From: Sphingobium amiense
Lineage (GTDB): Bacteria; Pseudomonadota; Alphaproteobacteria; Sphingomonadales; Sphingomonadaceae
Direction: 5' to 3'
DNA: 64,000 bases
Assembly: GCF_003967075.1 (NCBI RefSeq)
Contig: NZ_AP018664.1
Coordinates: forward strand, 1,612,001 to 1,676,000
Below are positions 18,324-28,250 of the stretch, one piece after another (position 1 is the first letter of the stretch; every line of letters begins with the position of its first letter). The notes under the pieces are model-generated. The model made no database searches. It worked only from the letters and a program-made list of their open reading frames with translations, and was not told the DNA's origin. A program made the position numbers and the translations under genes.

Positions 18324-18626
18324 TCAGTCCTGATCCAGCCCCGCGATCACAGCGCGCAGCCGGCGGACGATAGCCGGATCGCCCGGCGCGGCCTGCGCGG
18401 CCTCCTCCGCCAACACCATGAGCGCTGTCAGGCCAAAGCTCCCGGCCAGCCCCTTGAGCCGCCAGGCGGCCAGTTCCCAGTTGGCGTCGCACCGTGCGCG
18501 GGCAAGCAGATCCACCTGCCGCAACGCGCTCTGCACGAAGGCAGCACGCAGTTCCGCGATCAAAGCGCTGTCGTCGCCGACTGCGGCCGCCAGTGCGGCA
18601 TGAAGAGCGCCCGGTTCATAAGACAT
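18324..18626 (-). CDS. Hpt-like four-helix protein without the phosphorylatable His
   Basis: This 100-residue, all-helical protein has the size and pattern of a single histidine phosphotransfer (Hpt) domain. The core helix reads A-W-R-L-K-G-L-A-G-S-F-G, matching the Hpt signature H-x-L-K-G-x5-G except that the His is Trp55. Lys58 and the glycines are kept. It therefore may bind response-regulator receiver domains or kinases without transferring phosphate. The gene starts at ATG 18626, divergent from the coiled-coil gene with 81 bases between. The open frame on this strand continues to 21011, but that is antisense to the coiled-coil gene. First gene of the four-gene cluster that ends with the His-less kinase. 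Confidence 0.72.
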   Translation of the reverse strand: MSYEPGALHAALAAAVGDDSALIAELRAAFVQSALRQVDLLARARCDANWELAAWRLKGLAGSFGLTALMVLAEEAAQAAPGDPAIVRRLRAVIAGLDQD

Positions 18627-18707
18627 GGCGACGGACGCTATCTGCCGTGCGTTAAGTTTTGGTAACAGGGGCATTTCAGGGGCGACAAAAGATGCTAGGA
18701 TGTCCGG

Positions 18708-21377
18708 ATGACAGGGGGCAGCACCATTGTGGAGTTCTGGCGCGAAGACCAGGACATGACCGGGAAGAGCCAGCAGGGCGACGATGTCCTGCTGCTTGAG
18801 GAGATGGCGCCCGACATCGACGCGCCCGATCCGCAGATCAGCGTCGACCCCCTCGCGCGCCGGGCGCGAATCATCCTCGGCCTGCTGGCGGCTGGCTGGC
18901 TGGGCTTTGCCGGATGGGCGCTGGCGTCTTCGGGAACATTCGCCGCTGGCCCGGCCGCATGGGCGAACGCCGTCGTAACGCTCGCCATACCGCTCATTCT
19001 GCTGGCCGTCGGCTATCTGCTGATCGTGCGCAACAGCCGGACGGAGGCGCGGCGCTATCTCGACACCGCTCGCGCGCTGCGGACCGAAGCCGACCTGCTC
19101 GACATTCGCCTGCGCCGGGCGCGCGCGCAGCTCGACGCTGCCCGGCAGACAATGCAGGATCAGGCGGAGCTGCTCGACAGCTATGGCGCGGCGGCCAGCA
19201 GCAATATGGAGGCATCCGCCGAACTGATCGCCGCGCGTGCCAGTGCCACGGCGGAACGGACGGAAGCGGCGGAGCGGGCGGGCAGCGCTCTGGTGCAGCG
19301 GCTGGAAATGCTGATCGGCCTGATCCCGGAACTGGAGGATCGCAGTGGCCGGATGGCGGCGCAGATCATGGACAATGGCCATGCGCTGTCCGAACGGATC
19401 GACACGCTCGAAGCGCGCCTCCATGCGCTGACCGAACTGTCCGACGACGCGCGCGCGCGGACGCTCGCCGCGACCAAGAGCCTGTCGAGCCAGTTGACGC
19501 AGCTTCAGGAAACGACCCGCGCCACGACCGACGAAGTTACCGGCCTCGCCGACATCGCATCGGGCCGTATCAACGCCACGGCGCTGGATGCGCGGCAGAC
19601 GATGGAACGAAGCCGTCAGGATATGGAAGCGCAGGCGCAAGCCCTGACCAATCTGGTTCAGGCCGCGCAACTGGGCATGGCCAGCACCAGCGGCGAAGCG
19701 CGGCAGCGGCTGGTTGCCGAACTGGAAGCGGTCGAGGATGGCCTCAACGCCCGCATCGGCAAGGCGATGGAGAGCATGCGCGATGCATTCATGTTCACCG
19801 ATGAGGGGGTAGCGCGCCGCGCCGATGCGCTGGAGGCTCTTGTCGCTGCGGCACGCAAGGGCATCGAGGCCGCGAGTGAGGACAGCCTTTCCGCACTGAC
19901 TCACGATATGGACGGGATCGAACAGGATCTGCGCCGCCGACTGACCGACGCTCTGGAACGGGCGCAGCAAAGCCTCGCCCTGACCGACGCCGGTCTTACC
20001 GCTCAGGCCGATGCCATGGATGCGCTCCTGGAGCGTTCGCGCGAAGGGCTGGAGGCTATCGGCGACCGGACCGTCACGGGTCTGGGAGACACAATCGCCG
20101 ACGTCGAAACGCGTCTGCACCAGATCAACGACCTTATCGAGGGCCAGCGCAGCCTGATGTCGGGTCTGCATGCCGGGTTGCAGGACACGATTGCGACCAC
20201 CGAAGACCGGTTCGCCGCACTGGAGGACAGCGCGCTGGCCCGCGGCGACAGGCTGACGGCGGCGCTCGGGCGGCTGACCGAGGAAACGCGGCGCATCGAC
20301 GATGCGCTGGCGGCGGGCGGCCTGACTGCCGAACGGCTCATCAGTTGCGCCGAGACGCTGATGGTCGCGCTTGATTCGAGCGTTCGCGAACTCGACGAAA
20401 CCTATCCTGCTGCGCTGGGCCGGTTCGAAGCGCATCTGGAGCGGAGCCGCGCCCTGCTGGGCGAAGCGACGCCCGAAATGGAACGGCTGGAGGCGATTTC
20501 CGAAGCGCTGGTGGGTCGGGCCGAAGAAGCGGAATCCATGTTGCGCGGTCAGGGCAGCCGCCTCACCGAATGGCTGGAAAGCACGCAAGGCGGGCTTCAC
20601 GCGAACCGCGAGTTGGTGGAGCGTCTGCGCACCGCGCTCGACGCGGCGGATCAGGACGCACGCCGGATCACCGAAGGCGCCGGGCCGCTGCTGGTCACGG
20701 CCCTGCTCCGCGTCAAGGATACCGCCGATCAGGCAGCTGAGCGCGCACGTCAGGCGCTGGGCCGCGCCATCCCCGAAGCCGCGCAACATCTCGCGCAGGA
20801 AAGCGACGAAGCGCTGCGCAGCGTGATCGACGAAAAGGTCGCGGCGCAGATCCAGCAGGTCGCGCGCGTGGCGGAAGAGGCCGTGAAGGTCGCGCATCAG
20901 GCTTCCGACCGGCTCACCCGCCAGCTTCTCACCATCGCCGATACGAGCGCCGCTGTCGAAAAGCGCATCGTCGAAGCCGAACAGGCGTCGGAAGATCGCG
21001 ACCGGGATCATTTCGCGCGCCGTTCCGCGCTGCTGATCGAATCGCTCAACAGCACCGCCATCGACGTGGCAAAAATCCTGTCCAACGATGTGACGGACTC
21101 GGCCTGGTCAGCCTACCTCAAGGGCGACCGTGGAGTCTTCACGCGGCGCGCGGTGAAGCTGCTGGACGCAGGAGAGTCGCGTGAGATTGCGCTGCATTAT
21201 GACAGCGACGCCGAGTTCCGCGATCATGTGAACCGCTACATCCACGATTTCGAAGCGATGCTGCGCATCATCTTGTCGGCGCGGGACGGCAATGCGCTGG
21301 GCGTCGCGATTCTCTCGTCGGACATGGGCAAACTCTATGTCGCGCTGGCGCAGGCCATCGAACGGCTGCGCCAATAG
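18708..21377 (+). CDS. membrane-anchored giant coiled-coil protein, TipN-like architecture
   Basis: This 889-residue protein has an acidic N-terminal tail (about 50 residues), two membrane helices (about 55-73 and 87-107) and then an almost unbroken coiled coil from 110 to about 780. The coiled coil is rich in Ala, Glu, Arg and Leu, with irregular repeats such as DGLNARIGKAMESMRDAF. A compact C-terminal domain (780-889, YLKGDRGVFTRRAVKLLDAGESREI) is globular-looking. Two N-terminal membrane helices plus a coiled coil in a protein of about 890 residues is the layout of TipN, the new-pole landmark of Caulobacter. Homology is not shown. ATG 18708 has AGGA seven bases upstream; ATG 18756 is an alternative. 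It is divergent from the Hpt-like gene. Confidence 0.82.
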   Translation: MTGGSTIVEFWREDQDMTGKSQQGDDVLLLEEMAPDIDAPDPQISVDPLARRARIILGLLAAGWLGFAGWALASSGTFAAGPAAWANAVVTLAIPLILLAVGYLLIVRNSRTEARRYLDTARALRTEADLLDIRLRRARAQLDAARQTMQDQAELLDSYGAAASSNMEASAELIAARASATAERTEAAERAGSALVQRLEMLIGLIPELEDRSGRMAAQIMDNGHALSERIDTLEARLHALTELSDDARARTLAATKSLSSQLTQLQETTRATTDEVTGLADIASGRINATALDARQTMERSRQDMEAQAQALTNLVQAAQLGMASTSGEARQRLVAELEAVEDGLNARIGKAMESMRDAFMFTDEGVARRADALEALVAAARKGIEAASEDSLSALTHDMDGIEQDLRRRLTDALERAQQSLALTDAGLTAQADAMDALLERSREGLEAIGDRTVTGLGDTIADVETRLHQINDLIEGQRSLMSGLHAGLQDTIATTEDRFAALEDSALARGDRLTAALGRLTEETRRIDDALAAGGLTAERLISCAETLMVALDSSVRELDETYPAALGRFEAHLERSRALLGEATPEMERLEAISEALVGRAEEAESMLRGQGSRLTEWLESTQGGLHANRELVERLRTALDAADQDARRITEGAGPLLVTALLRVKDTADQAAERARQALGRAIPEAAQHLAQESDEALRSVIDEKVAAQIQQVARVAEEAVKVAHQASDRLTRQLLTIADTSAAVEKRIVEAEQASEDRDRDHFARRSALLIESLNSTAIDVAKILSNDVTDSAWSAYLKGDRGVFTRRAVKLLDAGESREIALHYDSDAEFRDHVNRYIHDFEAMLRIILSARDGNALGVAILSSDMGKLYVALAQAIERLRQ

Positions 21378-21386
21378 AACTGGCAG

Positions 21387-21851
21387 TCAGTCGAGCGGCT
21401 TGCGGAAATAGACCACCCGCTCCGTTTCTCTAAGGCCCAGCGCTTCGTGGAAAGCATGGCTGTCGTGATTGTCGATGTCGGCGTCCGACGCCATTTCGCG
21501 GCACCCGCCCGCTCTACCCCAGGCATCGGCCGCCTGCGTCAAAGCCCTTGCGCAACCCTGGCGCCGAGCGGCGGGATCGACATAAAGCCCTTCGAGAAAC
21601 AGAACCGGACTGGTCTCGCACCCGTTCACATAATCTCTGCGGATCGACGCTTCAGCGAAGCCCAGCGCCGTGTCGGCATCGTCCAGAGCGATGAAGACGG
21701 CCACTGACCCGTCGCGCTGACGCAACATAGCGAGCGCCTCGTCCCGATGCTCGACCAGCCCATCTTCGGGCCAGAGCGATGCGCGCAGAAGCACCCATCG
21801 CTCGATATGCGATGACTCCGCTTCGACGATGCGCATCCGCGATGGCGTCAT
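21387..21851 (-). CDS. GNAT acetyltransferase, aminoglycoside 6'-N-acetyltransferase (AAC(6')-I)-like
   Basis: This 154-residue GNAT protein is most like the AAC(6')-I enzymes of the Acinetobacter group. Shared landmarks are EASIRRDYVNGCETSPV, FLEGLYVDPAARRQG (acetyl-CoA loop), the ASDADIDNHDSHAFH region and the end GLRETERVVYFRKPLD. These enzymes acetylate the 6'-amino group of tobramycin, kanamycin and amikacin using acetyl-CoA in the cytoplasm. Its ATG overlaps the stop of the DUF1467 gene (ATGA), so it is the last gene of the nuo-birA-coaX-rnj run and not on a mobile element. The native substrate may not be an antibiotic. Convergent with the coiled-coil gene nine bases away. Confidence 0.85.
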   Translation of the reverse strand: MTPSRMRIVEAESSHIERWVLLRASLWPEDGLVEHRDEALAMLRQRDGSVAVFIALDDADTALGFAEASIRRDYVNGCETSPVLFLEGLYVDPAARRQGCARALTQAADAWGRAGGCREMASDADIDNHDSHAFHEALGLRETERVVYFRKPLD

Positions 21852-22117
21852 GAACCTCCGTGATAGCCGGATATCATATTGATCGTGATCCAGCCTTCGA
21901 CATAATTCGCGTAATAAGCGCCGAAGAGGACGGCAGACAATATGGTCGCGCGGACAGCAACCATGCCCGGCCGGAAGTTGGTGGGCGCGCTGTCCGCTTG
22001 CCCCTTCAACAACACCTCGCCGGTTTCATCGGGCGTCCGGATGCCGAAAGGCAGCATGACGAAGGCGCTGATGACCCACACGAGGAAATAGATGGCGAAG
22101 ATGGCATACCAGTTCAT
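21848..22117 (-). CDS. DUF1467 family small membrane protein
   Basis: This 89-residue protein has two membrane helices (about 3-24 and 54-72) and a conserved middle FVMLPFGIRTPDETGEVLLKGQ with the PFGIRT core of DUF1467. It is found next to the RNase J gene in many alphaproteobacteria, as here (10 bases after rnj). Function is unknown. Its stop overlaps the start of the AAC(6')-like gene. Confidence 0.9.
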   Translation of the reverse strand: MNWYAIFAIYFLVWVISAFVMLPFGIRTPDETGEVLLKGQADSAPTNFRPGMVAVRATILSAVLFGAYYANYVEGWITINMISGYHGGS

Positions 22118-22127
22118 GCCGCTTCAC

Positions 22128-23765
22128 TTACGCCCGGATCAGCAGAACGTCCACCACCGGCTTCTTACCGGTCCAGCGAGTCGCCGTGCGGCGGACGGCG
22201 AGGCGCACGCGCTCGCGCAGCGCCTCCTCCTCCAAAGATCCCTTGCCGATGACGGCGGCGGCTTCACGCGCGGCTTCGGTGAGGAACGCGGCCTTGTCTT
22301 CCTCCACCGGGACACCCTGTGTGCGTAGAGCCGGTTCGCCGATCAGCTTGCCCTTGCGGTCGAGTGCGACGGCGACACTGATCTGACCATGCAGCGCGAC
22401 CTTCCGTCGCTCGTTCATGGTGGAACCGTCCGCTGGCAGGATCACGTCACCGTCCAGCACGAGGCGGCCCGTTTCCTCATGCCCGATAATCTGCGGCGCG
22501 CCGGGGGCGAGGCGCAGGAGGTCGCCGTTCGATTGCACCACGGCGTGACGGATGCCGCTGGCGATCCCCAGCCTCGCCTGCTCCGCCATATGACGGCGCT
22601 CGCCATGGACGGGCAGCAGGATTTCGGGCCTTATCCAGTGATACATGGCCTCCAGCTCGGGGCGTCCGGGATGGCCGGAAACATGCACTTCCGCCTGCCG
22701 GTCCGTCACCATCAGGATGTTCTTGGCGGCAAGGGCGTTCTGGATGCGACCGATCGCGATCTCATTGCCGGGAATCTGCTTGGACGAGAAGACGACCATA
22801 TCGCCTTCGGTCAGCTTGATCGGATGGCTGTCGAACGCGATGCGTGAAAGAGCCGCCCGTGCCTCCCCCTGTCCGCCGGTTGCAACGATCATCACTTCGC
22901 TTCGGGGCAGCGCCATGGCGTCGTCCCAATCGACCAGCGGCGGGAAATCCTTGAGATAGCCTGCGGCCTTCGCGGTCCCGATGATGCGGTCCAGCGATCG
23001 CCCGGCGACGCACAGCTTGCGCCCGGTCGCTACCGCCACCTCACCCAATGTCTGCACGCGCGCTGCGTTGGAGGCGAAGGTCGTGACGAGCACCCTTCCC
23101 TTCGCGCCCGCGATGGTCTGCATCAGCCCTTCGCGCACATCGCTTTCCGAGCCGCTGGCTTCGGAATTGAAAACGTTGGTGCTGTCGCACACCAGCGCCA
23201 GCACGCCGTCATCGCCGATCGCGGTCAACTGCGCAGGCGTGGAAGGCTGGCCCAGCAGGGGCGCCTCATCCAGCTTCCAGTCACCGGTGTGGAAAATGCG
23301 GCCATAAGGCGTGTCGATGAGGACCGCGTTGCCCTCCGGGATCGAGTGCGCCAGCGGCACGTAGCGAAACCCGAACGGGCCGAGCGCGAAGCTGCCTTCA
23401 TTGTCGATGACCTGGAGATCGACGTCCCTGGTCAGCCCCTCCTCCTCCAGCTTGAGGCGGATAAGTCCGGCGGTGAAGGGCGTGGCGTAGAGCGGCACGC
23501 CAAGGTCGGCGGCGAGATAGGGGATTGCGCCGATATGATCCTCATGCCCGTGGGTCAGCACGATGCCGAGCAGGTCGTCGGCCCGATCCTCGATGAAGGA
23601 CAGGTCCGGCAGCACCAGTTCCACGCCGGGATAGGCTGGATCGGCGAAAGTCAGGCCCAGGTCGACCATGACCCATTTGCCGTCGCAACCGTAAAGATTG
23701 ACGTTCATGCCGATCTCGCCGGACCCGCCAAGGGCCAGGAAGAGCAGCTCATTTCCAGGTGTCAT
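22128..23765 (-). CDS. rnj: ribonuclease J
   Basis: This 545-residue metallo-beta-lactamase/beta-CASP nuclease has the zinc motif HGHEDHIG (His72, His74, Asp76, His77), GDWKLD and a C-terminal RNase J domain. The beta-CASP part has [23 protein letters not shown] and PVHGERRHM. RNase J does 5'-3' exonucleolytic and endonucleolytic RNA decay and rRNA maturation; alphaproteobacteria often carry one copy. The start ATG overlaps the coaX stop (ATGA). Order coaX-rnj-DUF1467 is a conserved alphaproteobacterial arrangement. Confidence 0.96.
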   Translation of the reverse strand: MTPGNELLFLALGGSGEIGMNVNLYGCDGKWVMVDLGLTFADPAYPGVELVLPDLSFIEDRADDLLGIVLTHGHEDHIGAIPYLAADLGVPLYATPFTAGLIRLKLEEEGLTRDVDLQVIDNEGSFALGPFGFRYVPLAHSIPEGNAVLIDTPYGRIFHTGDWKLDEAPLLGQPSTPAQLTAIGDDGVLALVCDSTNVFNSEASGSESDVREGLMQTIAGAKGRVLVTTFASNAARVQTLGEVAVATGRKLCVAGRSLDRIIGTAKAAGYLKDFPPLVDWDDAMALPRSEVMIVATGGQGEARAALSRIAFDSHPIKLTEGDMVVFSSKQIPGNEIAIGRIQNALAAKNILMVTDRQAEVHVSGHPGRPELEAMYHWIRPEILLPVHGERRHMAEQARLGIASGIRHAVVQSNGDLLRLAPGAPQIIGHEETGRLVLDGDVILPADGSTMNERRKVALHGQISVAVALDRKGKLIGEPALRTQGVPVEEDKAAFLTEAAREAAAVIGKGSLEEEALRERVRLAVRRTATRWTGKKPVVDVLLIRA

Positions 23766-24544
23766 TCCGTTTTCAAACTCCGTTCGTGCAACAGGCCAAG
23801 ACCCTGAATGGTGAGGTCCGGCGCGATCGCATCGAAAATATCGCTGTTGTCATTGAAGAGGACCGCAAGTCCTCCCGTCGAGACCACCCGCGTCGGGCGG
23901 CCGATTTCGGCGCGCATCCGCGCCACCAATCCTTCCATCATCGCCACATAGCCCCAGAAGACGCCGATATGCATCTGCGCCTCGGTCGTGCGGCCGATGA
24001 CCGATCTGCTTTCGGGCGGCGCTATCGCGATCTTGGGCAATTTGGCCGCCGCAGCGACCAGAGCGTCCAGCGACAGGTTGATGCCCGGTGCGATGATCCC
24101 GCCCTTATACGCGCCCTTATAGTCCACCACGTCGAATGTCGTCGCGGTTCCGAAATCTATGACGATCAAGTCGCCTGCATAGAGATGGTGGGCGGCGATG
24201 GCATTTACAACACGGTCGGCGCCGACCGAAGCAGGTTCCGCCACATCGAGGTCGATGCCCCATGGGACGGGCGGCTGCCCCGCCACCAGCGCCGCGGTCT
24301 TGAAATATTTCTGCGCCAGCACCTCCAGATTGTGGAGCGCGCGGGGCACGACCGTGGCGACGATGACGGCCTTCACATCGTCAATCGCATAGCCTTCCAA
24401 CATGAGCAACTGGTTGAGCCATACCGCATATTCATCCGCCGTCCGGCGCGGGTCGGTGGCGATACGCCAGCGCGCGCGAATCTCCAGCCCGTCGAGCAGC
24501 GCGAAAACCACATTGGTGTTGCCCGCATCAATGGCGAGTAGCAT
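23762..24544 (-). CDS. coaX: type III pantothenate kinase
   Basis: This 260-residue protein belongs to the ASKHA superfamily. It has the phosphate motif DAGNTNVVF at residues 6-14, catalytic Asp region [10 protein letters not shown], and [12 protein letters not shown]. The type III-specific [11 protein letters not shown] follows. It phosphorylates pantothenate to start coenzyme A synthesis, is insensitive to CoA feedback and needs a monovalent cation. It lies 12 bases after birA and overlaps rnj. The neighbour birA also serves acyl-carrier metabolism, though co-regulation is only suggested by position. Confidence 0.96.
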   Translation of the reverse strand: MLLAIDAGNTNVVFALLDGLEIRARWRIATDPRRTADEYAVWLNQLLMLEGYAIDDVKAVIVATVVPRALHNLEVLAQKYFKTAALVAGQPPVPWGIDLDVAEPASVGADRVVNAIAAHHLYAGDLIVIDFGTATTFDVVDYKGAYKGGIIAPGINLSLDALVAAAAKLPKIAIAPPESRSVIGRTTEAQMHIGVFWGYVAMMEGLVARMRAEIGRPTRVVSTGGLAVLFNDNSDIFDAIAPDLTIQGLGLLHERSLKTE

Positions 24545-24556
24545 GGAGCCAGTCCT

Positions 24557-25264
24557 TCAGGTGAGGATGATGTCGCCGGCGTGAATGGCATGGCTCTGTC
24601 CGTTCGCCAAGCGCAGGATCAGCATCCCCTGCCGGTCGAGCGTGTCGAAAGTCCCGTCCACCGCCTCGCCATCGGGCATCGAAACTCGCATCGGCGTGCC
24701 GGACGGATGCGCGTTGAGCAGCCAGTGCGCGCGAACCGGCTCCAGCCCCTGCGCGCGCCAGATGCCCACCCAGTGCGCGAACAGCGTAGCGAGCCGTTCC
24801 AGCAGCGATGCGGCGTCCGCATCGGAAGCGCCCTGCGCAGCGAGGCTCGTAACCGGGCGATCCAGACCGGTCGGGTGTCCGGTCACATTTACGCCGATGC
24901 CGACGACGACTGCGTCGCCCGTCCGCTCCAGCAGAATGCCCGCGATCTTCGCGCCGTCGACCAGCACGTCATTGGGCCATTTGATCCGAGCCTGTCCCGC
25001 ACAGAGCGGCGCGACGAGCGCATGAACGGCGTTGGCCGTCACGAGCGCAAGCGTATGCGCGGGGGGATCGTTCGGGCCGGTCCGCACCAGCGTCGAGCAG
25101 AAGAGATTGCCTTCGGGGCTTTCCCATAACCGCCCCATCCGGCCGCGCCCCCCGGTCTGACGCCCGGCCCGCAGCCAGGTGCCCTCGGGTGCGCCCCGCT
25201 CCGCCAGCGCCAGCATGTCGGCATTGGTGGAGCCGGTCTCCTCGACGAACCGGAGCAGGCTCAG
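24557..25264 (-). CDS. birA: biotin-[acetyl-CoA-carboxylase] ligase (monofunctional BirA)
   Basis: About 235 residues. The catalytic domain begins RFVEETGSTNADML and carries the biotinyl-AMP loop GGRGRMGRLWESPEGN, then KWPNDVLVDGAKIAGIL and a C-terminal SH3-like domain. The N-terminal DNA-binding domain of E. coli BirA is absent, so it does not regulate biotin genes. The start is unusual: no ATG, GTG or TTG precedes the conserved N-terminus closely. The best-placed codon is CTG at 25264, which overlaps the nuoN stop (CTGA). An in-frame GTG lies about 27 codons further upstream inside nuoN. It is coupled to the end of the nuo operon. Confidence 0.9.
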   Translation of the reverse strand: MSLLRFVEETGSTNADMLALAERGAPEGTWLRAGRQTGGRGRMGRLWESPEGNLFCSTLVRTGPNDPPAHTLALVTANAVHALVAPLCAGQARIKWPNDVLVDGAKIAGILLERTGDAVVVGIGVNVTGHPTGLDRPVTSLAAQGASDADAASLLERLATLFAHWVGIWRAQGLEPVRAHWLLNAHPSGTPMRVSMPDGEAVDGTFDTLDRQGMLILRLANGQSHAIHAGDIILT

Positions 25265-26700
25265 AAGAGCGACGCCGCCGCGGCGGCGCTCGCCGCATCC
25301 AGCACGGGGTTCAGCAGATAACCGAAGACGATCACCACGGCGCACGCCGTCAGGATGATATTCTCGACCGCGCCGCCCTTCGCCTCGTAAGCGGCGGCCG
25401 GTTCGTCGAAATAGATCGTCTTGATGATCTTGAGATAATAGAAAGCGCCGATCACCGAGGCCGCGATGCCGAACGCGGCGAGCGCGGTGAGGTTGGCGGC
25501 GACGGCAGCGTCGAACACCAGAAACTTCGCCCAGAAGCCGAAGAGCGGCGGAATGCCAGCCATCGAAAACATGAAGATGGCGAAGGCCGCCGCCAGCCCC
25601 TTGCGCGACTGCGACAGGCCCGACAGGCTGGCGATGCTCTCGACCGGCTTGCCGTCCGCATCGCGCATCTGAAGGATGCAGGCAAAGGCGCCGATGGTCA
25701 TGACGACATAGATCGCCATATAGCTCATCGTCGCGGCGACCCCGGCGGGGGTGCCGCATGCCAGGCCGATGAGCGCGAAGCCGACATTGTTGATCGACGA
25801 ATAGGCCATCAGACGCTTGATGTTGGTCTGGCCGATGGCCGCCACCGCGCCAAGGATGATCGAGGCCAGCGCCACGAAGATCACGATCTGCTGCCAGTCC
25901 AGCCCGGCCGGTCCCAGCGCCTCGATGGCCACGCGCACGGCGAGGCCCATGGCCGCGACCTTGGGCGCGCTGCCGAAGAAGGTAGTGACGGGCGTCGGCG
26001 CGCCTTCGTAAACGTCCGGCGTCCACATGTGGAAGGGCACGGCGCTCATCTTGAAGGCGAGGCCAGCAAGCAGGAATACCATGCCGAACAGCTCGCCGTT
26101 CGACACACCGTCGCCCATCGCGACGGCGATGCCGTCGAACGCAGTCGTGCCGGTGAAGCCGTAGAGCAGCGCCGAACCGTAGAGCAGGATGCCGCTCGCC
26201 AGCGAGCCCAGCACGAAATATTTGAGGCCCGCTTCCGAGGAGCGCCCATCCTGCCGCATGAAGCTCGCCAGCACATAGGCGGCAAGGCTCTGCATTTCGA
26301 GGCCGACATAGAGCGTCAGCAGATCGCCTGCCGACACCATCATGCCCATGCCGATGCTGCTGAACAGGATCAGCACCGGATATTCGGGCCGCTCCTTGCC
26401 ATCGGTCTGGAAAAAGCGCGGCGCGAGCAGGATCGCAGCGGCTGCCGCGCCATAGATCAGCGCCTTGGCGAAGGCGGAGAACGCATCGGCGCGGACGAGG
26501 CCGTCGAACGCATCGGGACCATGCGACACTGATGTCGATATCGACAGGCCAGCAATTGCCAGCGTCAGGACCGACAGCCAGTTGACCGCGCGCGCGGAGC
26601 CGTCGCCGCCGAAGGCCGCGACCAGCATCAGCACGAGGCCGCCTGCCGTCAGGATGAGTTCCGGCAGGACCGCCAGAAGGGAAGCGGAGTCGATCATCAA
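25261..26700 (-). CDS. nuoN: NADH-quinone oxidoreductase subunit N
   Basis: This 479-residue antiporter-like membrane subunit of complex I has about 14 helices. Recognisable landmarks are the [14 protein letters not shown] helix with the conserved Glu, the [17 protein letters not shown] loop with conserved Lys, and [13 protein letters not shown] with broken helix and Lys. It forms part of the proton-pumping arm. The start overlaps the nuoM stop (ATGA); two consecutive ATGs are present. Last nuo gene of the operon. Confidence 0.96.
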   Translation of the reverse strand: MMIDSASLLAVLPELILTAGGLVLMLVAAFGGDGSARAVNWLSVLTLAIAGLSISTSVSHGPDAFDGLVRADAFSAFAKALIYGAAAAAILLAPRFFQTDGKERPEYPVLILFSSIGMGMMVSAGDLLTLYVGLEMQSLAAYVLASFMRQDGRSSEAGLKYFVLGSLASGILLYGSALLYGFTGTTAFDGIAVAMGDGVSNGELFGMVFLLAGLAFKMSAVPFHMWTPDVYEGAPTPVTTFFGSAPKVAAMGLAVRVAIEALGPAGLDWQQIVIFVALASIILGAVAAIGQTNIKRLMAYSSINNVGFALIGLACGTPAGVAATMSYMAIYVVMTIGAFACILQMRDADGKPVESIASLSGLSQSRKGLAAAFAIFMFSMAGIPPLFGFWAKFLVFDAAVAANLTALAAFGIAASVIGAFYYLKIIKTIYFDEPAAAYEAKGGAVENIILTACAVVIVFGYLLNPVLDAASAAAAASLF

Positions 26701-28250
26701 TGCGCCTCCCCGTGCGCGGTAGCTTCTTCATGATGCGCCTCGCCCGCAGGGCTGGCCGCACCGGTCTTGATGTGGGAATCGCCCGCGGGGGCCGCAGGTG
26801 CGAGCCGCGCCTCGAGCGCACGAATGTCGGAGCGCATCGGCGCAAGGAAGCTTTCGGGATAAACGCCCATCCACAGCACCGCCGCCGCGATCGGCACCAG
26901 CAGCGCCACTTCGCGCGCCGACAGGTCGGGCATGGCCGCTGCGTCGGCATTCACCTGTTCACCATAGGCGATCCGGCGGTAGAGGTAGAGCATGTAGGCC
27001 GCGCCCAGAATGATGCCCGTGGTGCAGACCAGCGCCACCCAGCTCGACGCCTGATAGATACCCATCAGCGACAGGAATTCACCGACGAAGTTGGACGTGC
27101 CCGGCAGGCCGACCGACGCCATGGTGAACAGCAGGAACAGCACCGCATATTTGGGCATGTTGATGCTCAGGCCGCCATAACGGCTGATTTCGCGGGTGTG
27201 CAGCCGATCGTAGATGACGCCGACGCACAGGAACAGCGCGCCCGATACGAGGCCGTGGCCCAGCATCACCATCATCGCGCCCTCGATACCCGCCTGATTG
27301 AAGGCGAAGAGGCCGACCGTCACGATCGCCATGTGTGCGACCGACGAATAGGCGATCAGCTTCTTCATGTCGGACTGCACCAGCGCGACGAGGCTGGTGT
27401 AGACAACCGCCACCATCGACAGACCCCAGACCAGCCACGCCAGTTGGCTGGAGGCTTCCGGGAACATAGGCAGCGAGAAGCGGATGAAGCCATAGCCGCC
27501 CATCTTCAGCAGCACGCCCGCCAGAATGACGGAACCGGCGGTCGGCGCCTGAACGTGCGCATCGGGCAGCCAGGTGTGGACCGGCCACATCGGCATCTTG
27601 ACCGCAAAGCTGGCGAAGAAAGCGAGGAACAGCCAGGTCTGGACATGCGGATCGAAATTATAGGCCATCAGAGCCGGAATTTCGGTCGTCCCGGCCTCAT
27701 GAACCATCCACATCATCGCGATCAGCATCAGGACCGAGCCGAGCAGCGTGTAGAGGAAGAACTTATATGAAGCGTAGATGCGGTCCGCGCCGCCCCAGAT
27801 GCCGATGATGAGATACATCGGAATGAGGCCGGCTTCGAACATGACGTAAAACAGGTAGATGTCCTGCGCCGTGAAGACGCCGATCATCAGCACCTCCATG
27901 AACAGGAAGGCGGCCATATATTCGCCGACGCGCTTTTCGATCGCCTGCCAGCTCGCGCCGATGCAGATCGGCATCAGGAAGACGGTCAGCGCGATCAGCA
28001 TCAGCGCGATGCCGTCGATGCCGAGTGCCCATGCGAAGCGCCCGAAAATCGGATAATATTCGCGGAACTGCCACTGGGCGGCACCGCCAGACTGGTCGAA
28101 ATTCAGCCAGAGGATGATGCCAAGGACCAGATCGGCCAGCGTCGCGATCAGCGCGATCCAGCGCGCATTGCTCGCGCCCGCGAAGAGGCAGGCGATGGCC
28201 CCCGCCATCGGCACTGCCATCATCAGGGATAGGATGGGGAAGCCGTCCAT
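26697..28250 (-). CDS. nuoM: NADH-quinone oxidoreductase subunit M
   Basis: This 517-residue antiporter-like subunit has about 14 helices. It contains [20 protein letters not shown] (conserved Glu), [19 protein letters not shown] and [15 protein letters not shown]. The C-terminal tail after the last helix carries an Ala/His/Glu-rich segment ending [10 protein letters not shown]. The start overlaps the nuoL stop by one base (TAATG). Confidence 0.97.
   Translation of the reverse strand: MDGFPILSLMMAVPMAGAIACLFAGASNARWIALIATLADLVLGIILWLNFDQSGGAAQWQFREYYPIFGRFAWALGIDGIALMLIALTVFLMPICIGASWQAIEKRVGEYMAAFLFMEVLMIGVFTAQDIYLFYVMFEAGLIPMYLIIGIWGGADRIYASYKFFLYTLLGSVLMLIAMMWMVHEAGTTEIPALMAYNFDPHVQTWLFLAFFASFAVKMPMWPVHTWLPDAHVQAPTAGSVILAGVLLKMGGYGFIRFSLPMFPEASSQLAWLVWGLSMVAVVYTSLVALVQSDMKKLIAYSSVAHMAIVTVGLFAFNQAGIEGAMMVMLGHGLVSGALFLCVGVIYDRLHTREISRYGGLSINMPKYAVLFLLFTMASVGLPGTSNFVGEFLSLMGIYQASSWVALVCTTGIILGAAYMLYLYRRIAYGEQVNADAAAMPDLSAREVALLVPIAAAVLWMGVYPESFLAPMRSDIRALEARLAPAAPAGDSHIKTGAASPAGEAHHEEATAHGEAH

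Noticed and set aside
18627..21011. Very long minus-strand open frame continuous with the Hpt-like gene
   Set aside because: It is exactly antisense to the coiled-coil gene, has Arg/Gln/His-rich shadow composition, and only its last 100 codons form a sensible protein with its own ATG.
25265..26950. Minus-strand open frame joined to birA upstream through nuoN
   Set aside because: It is an out-of-frame shadow of nuoN; only the part after the nuoN stop matches biotin ligase.
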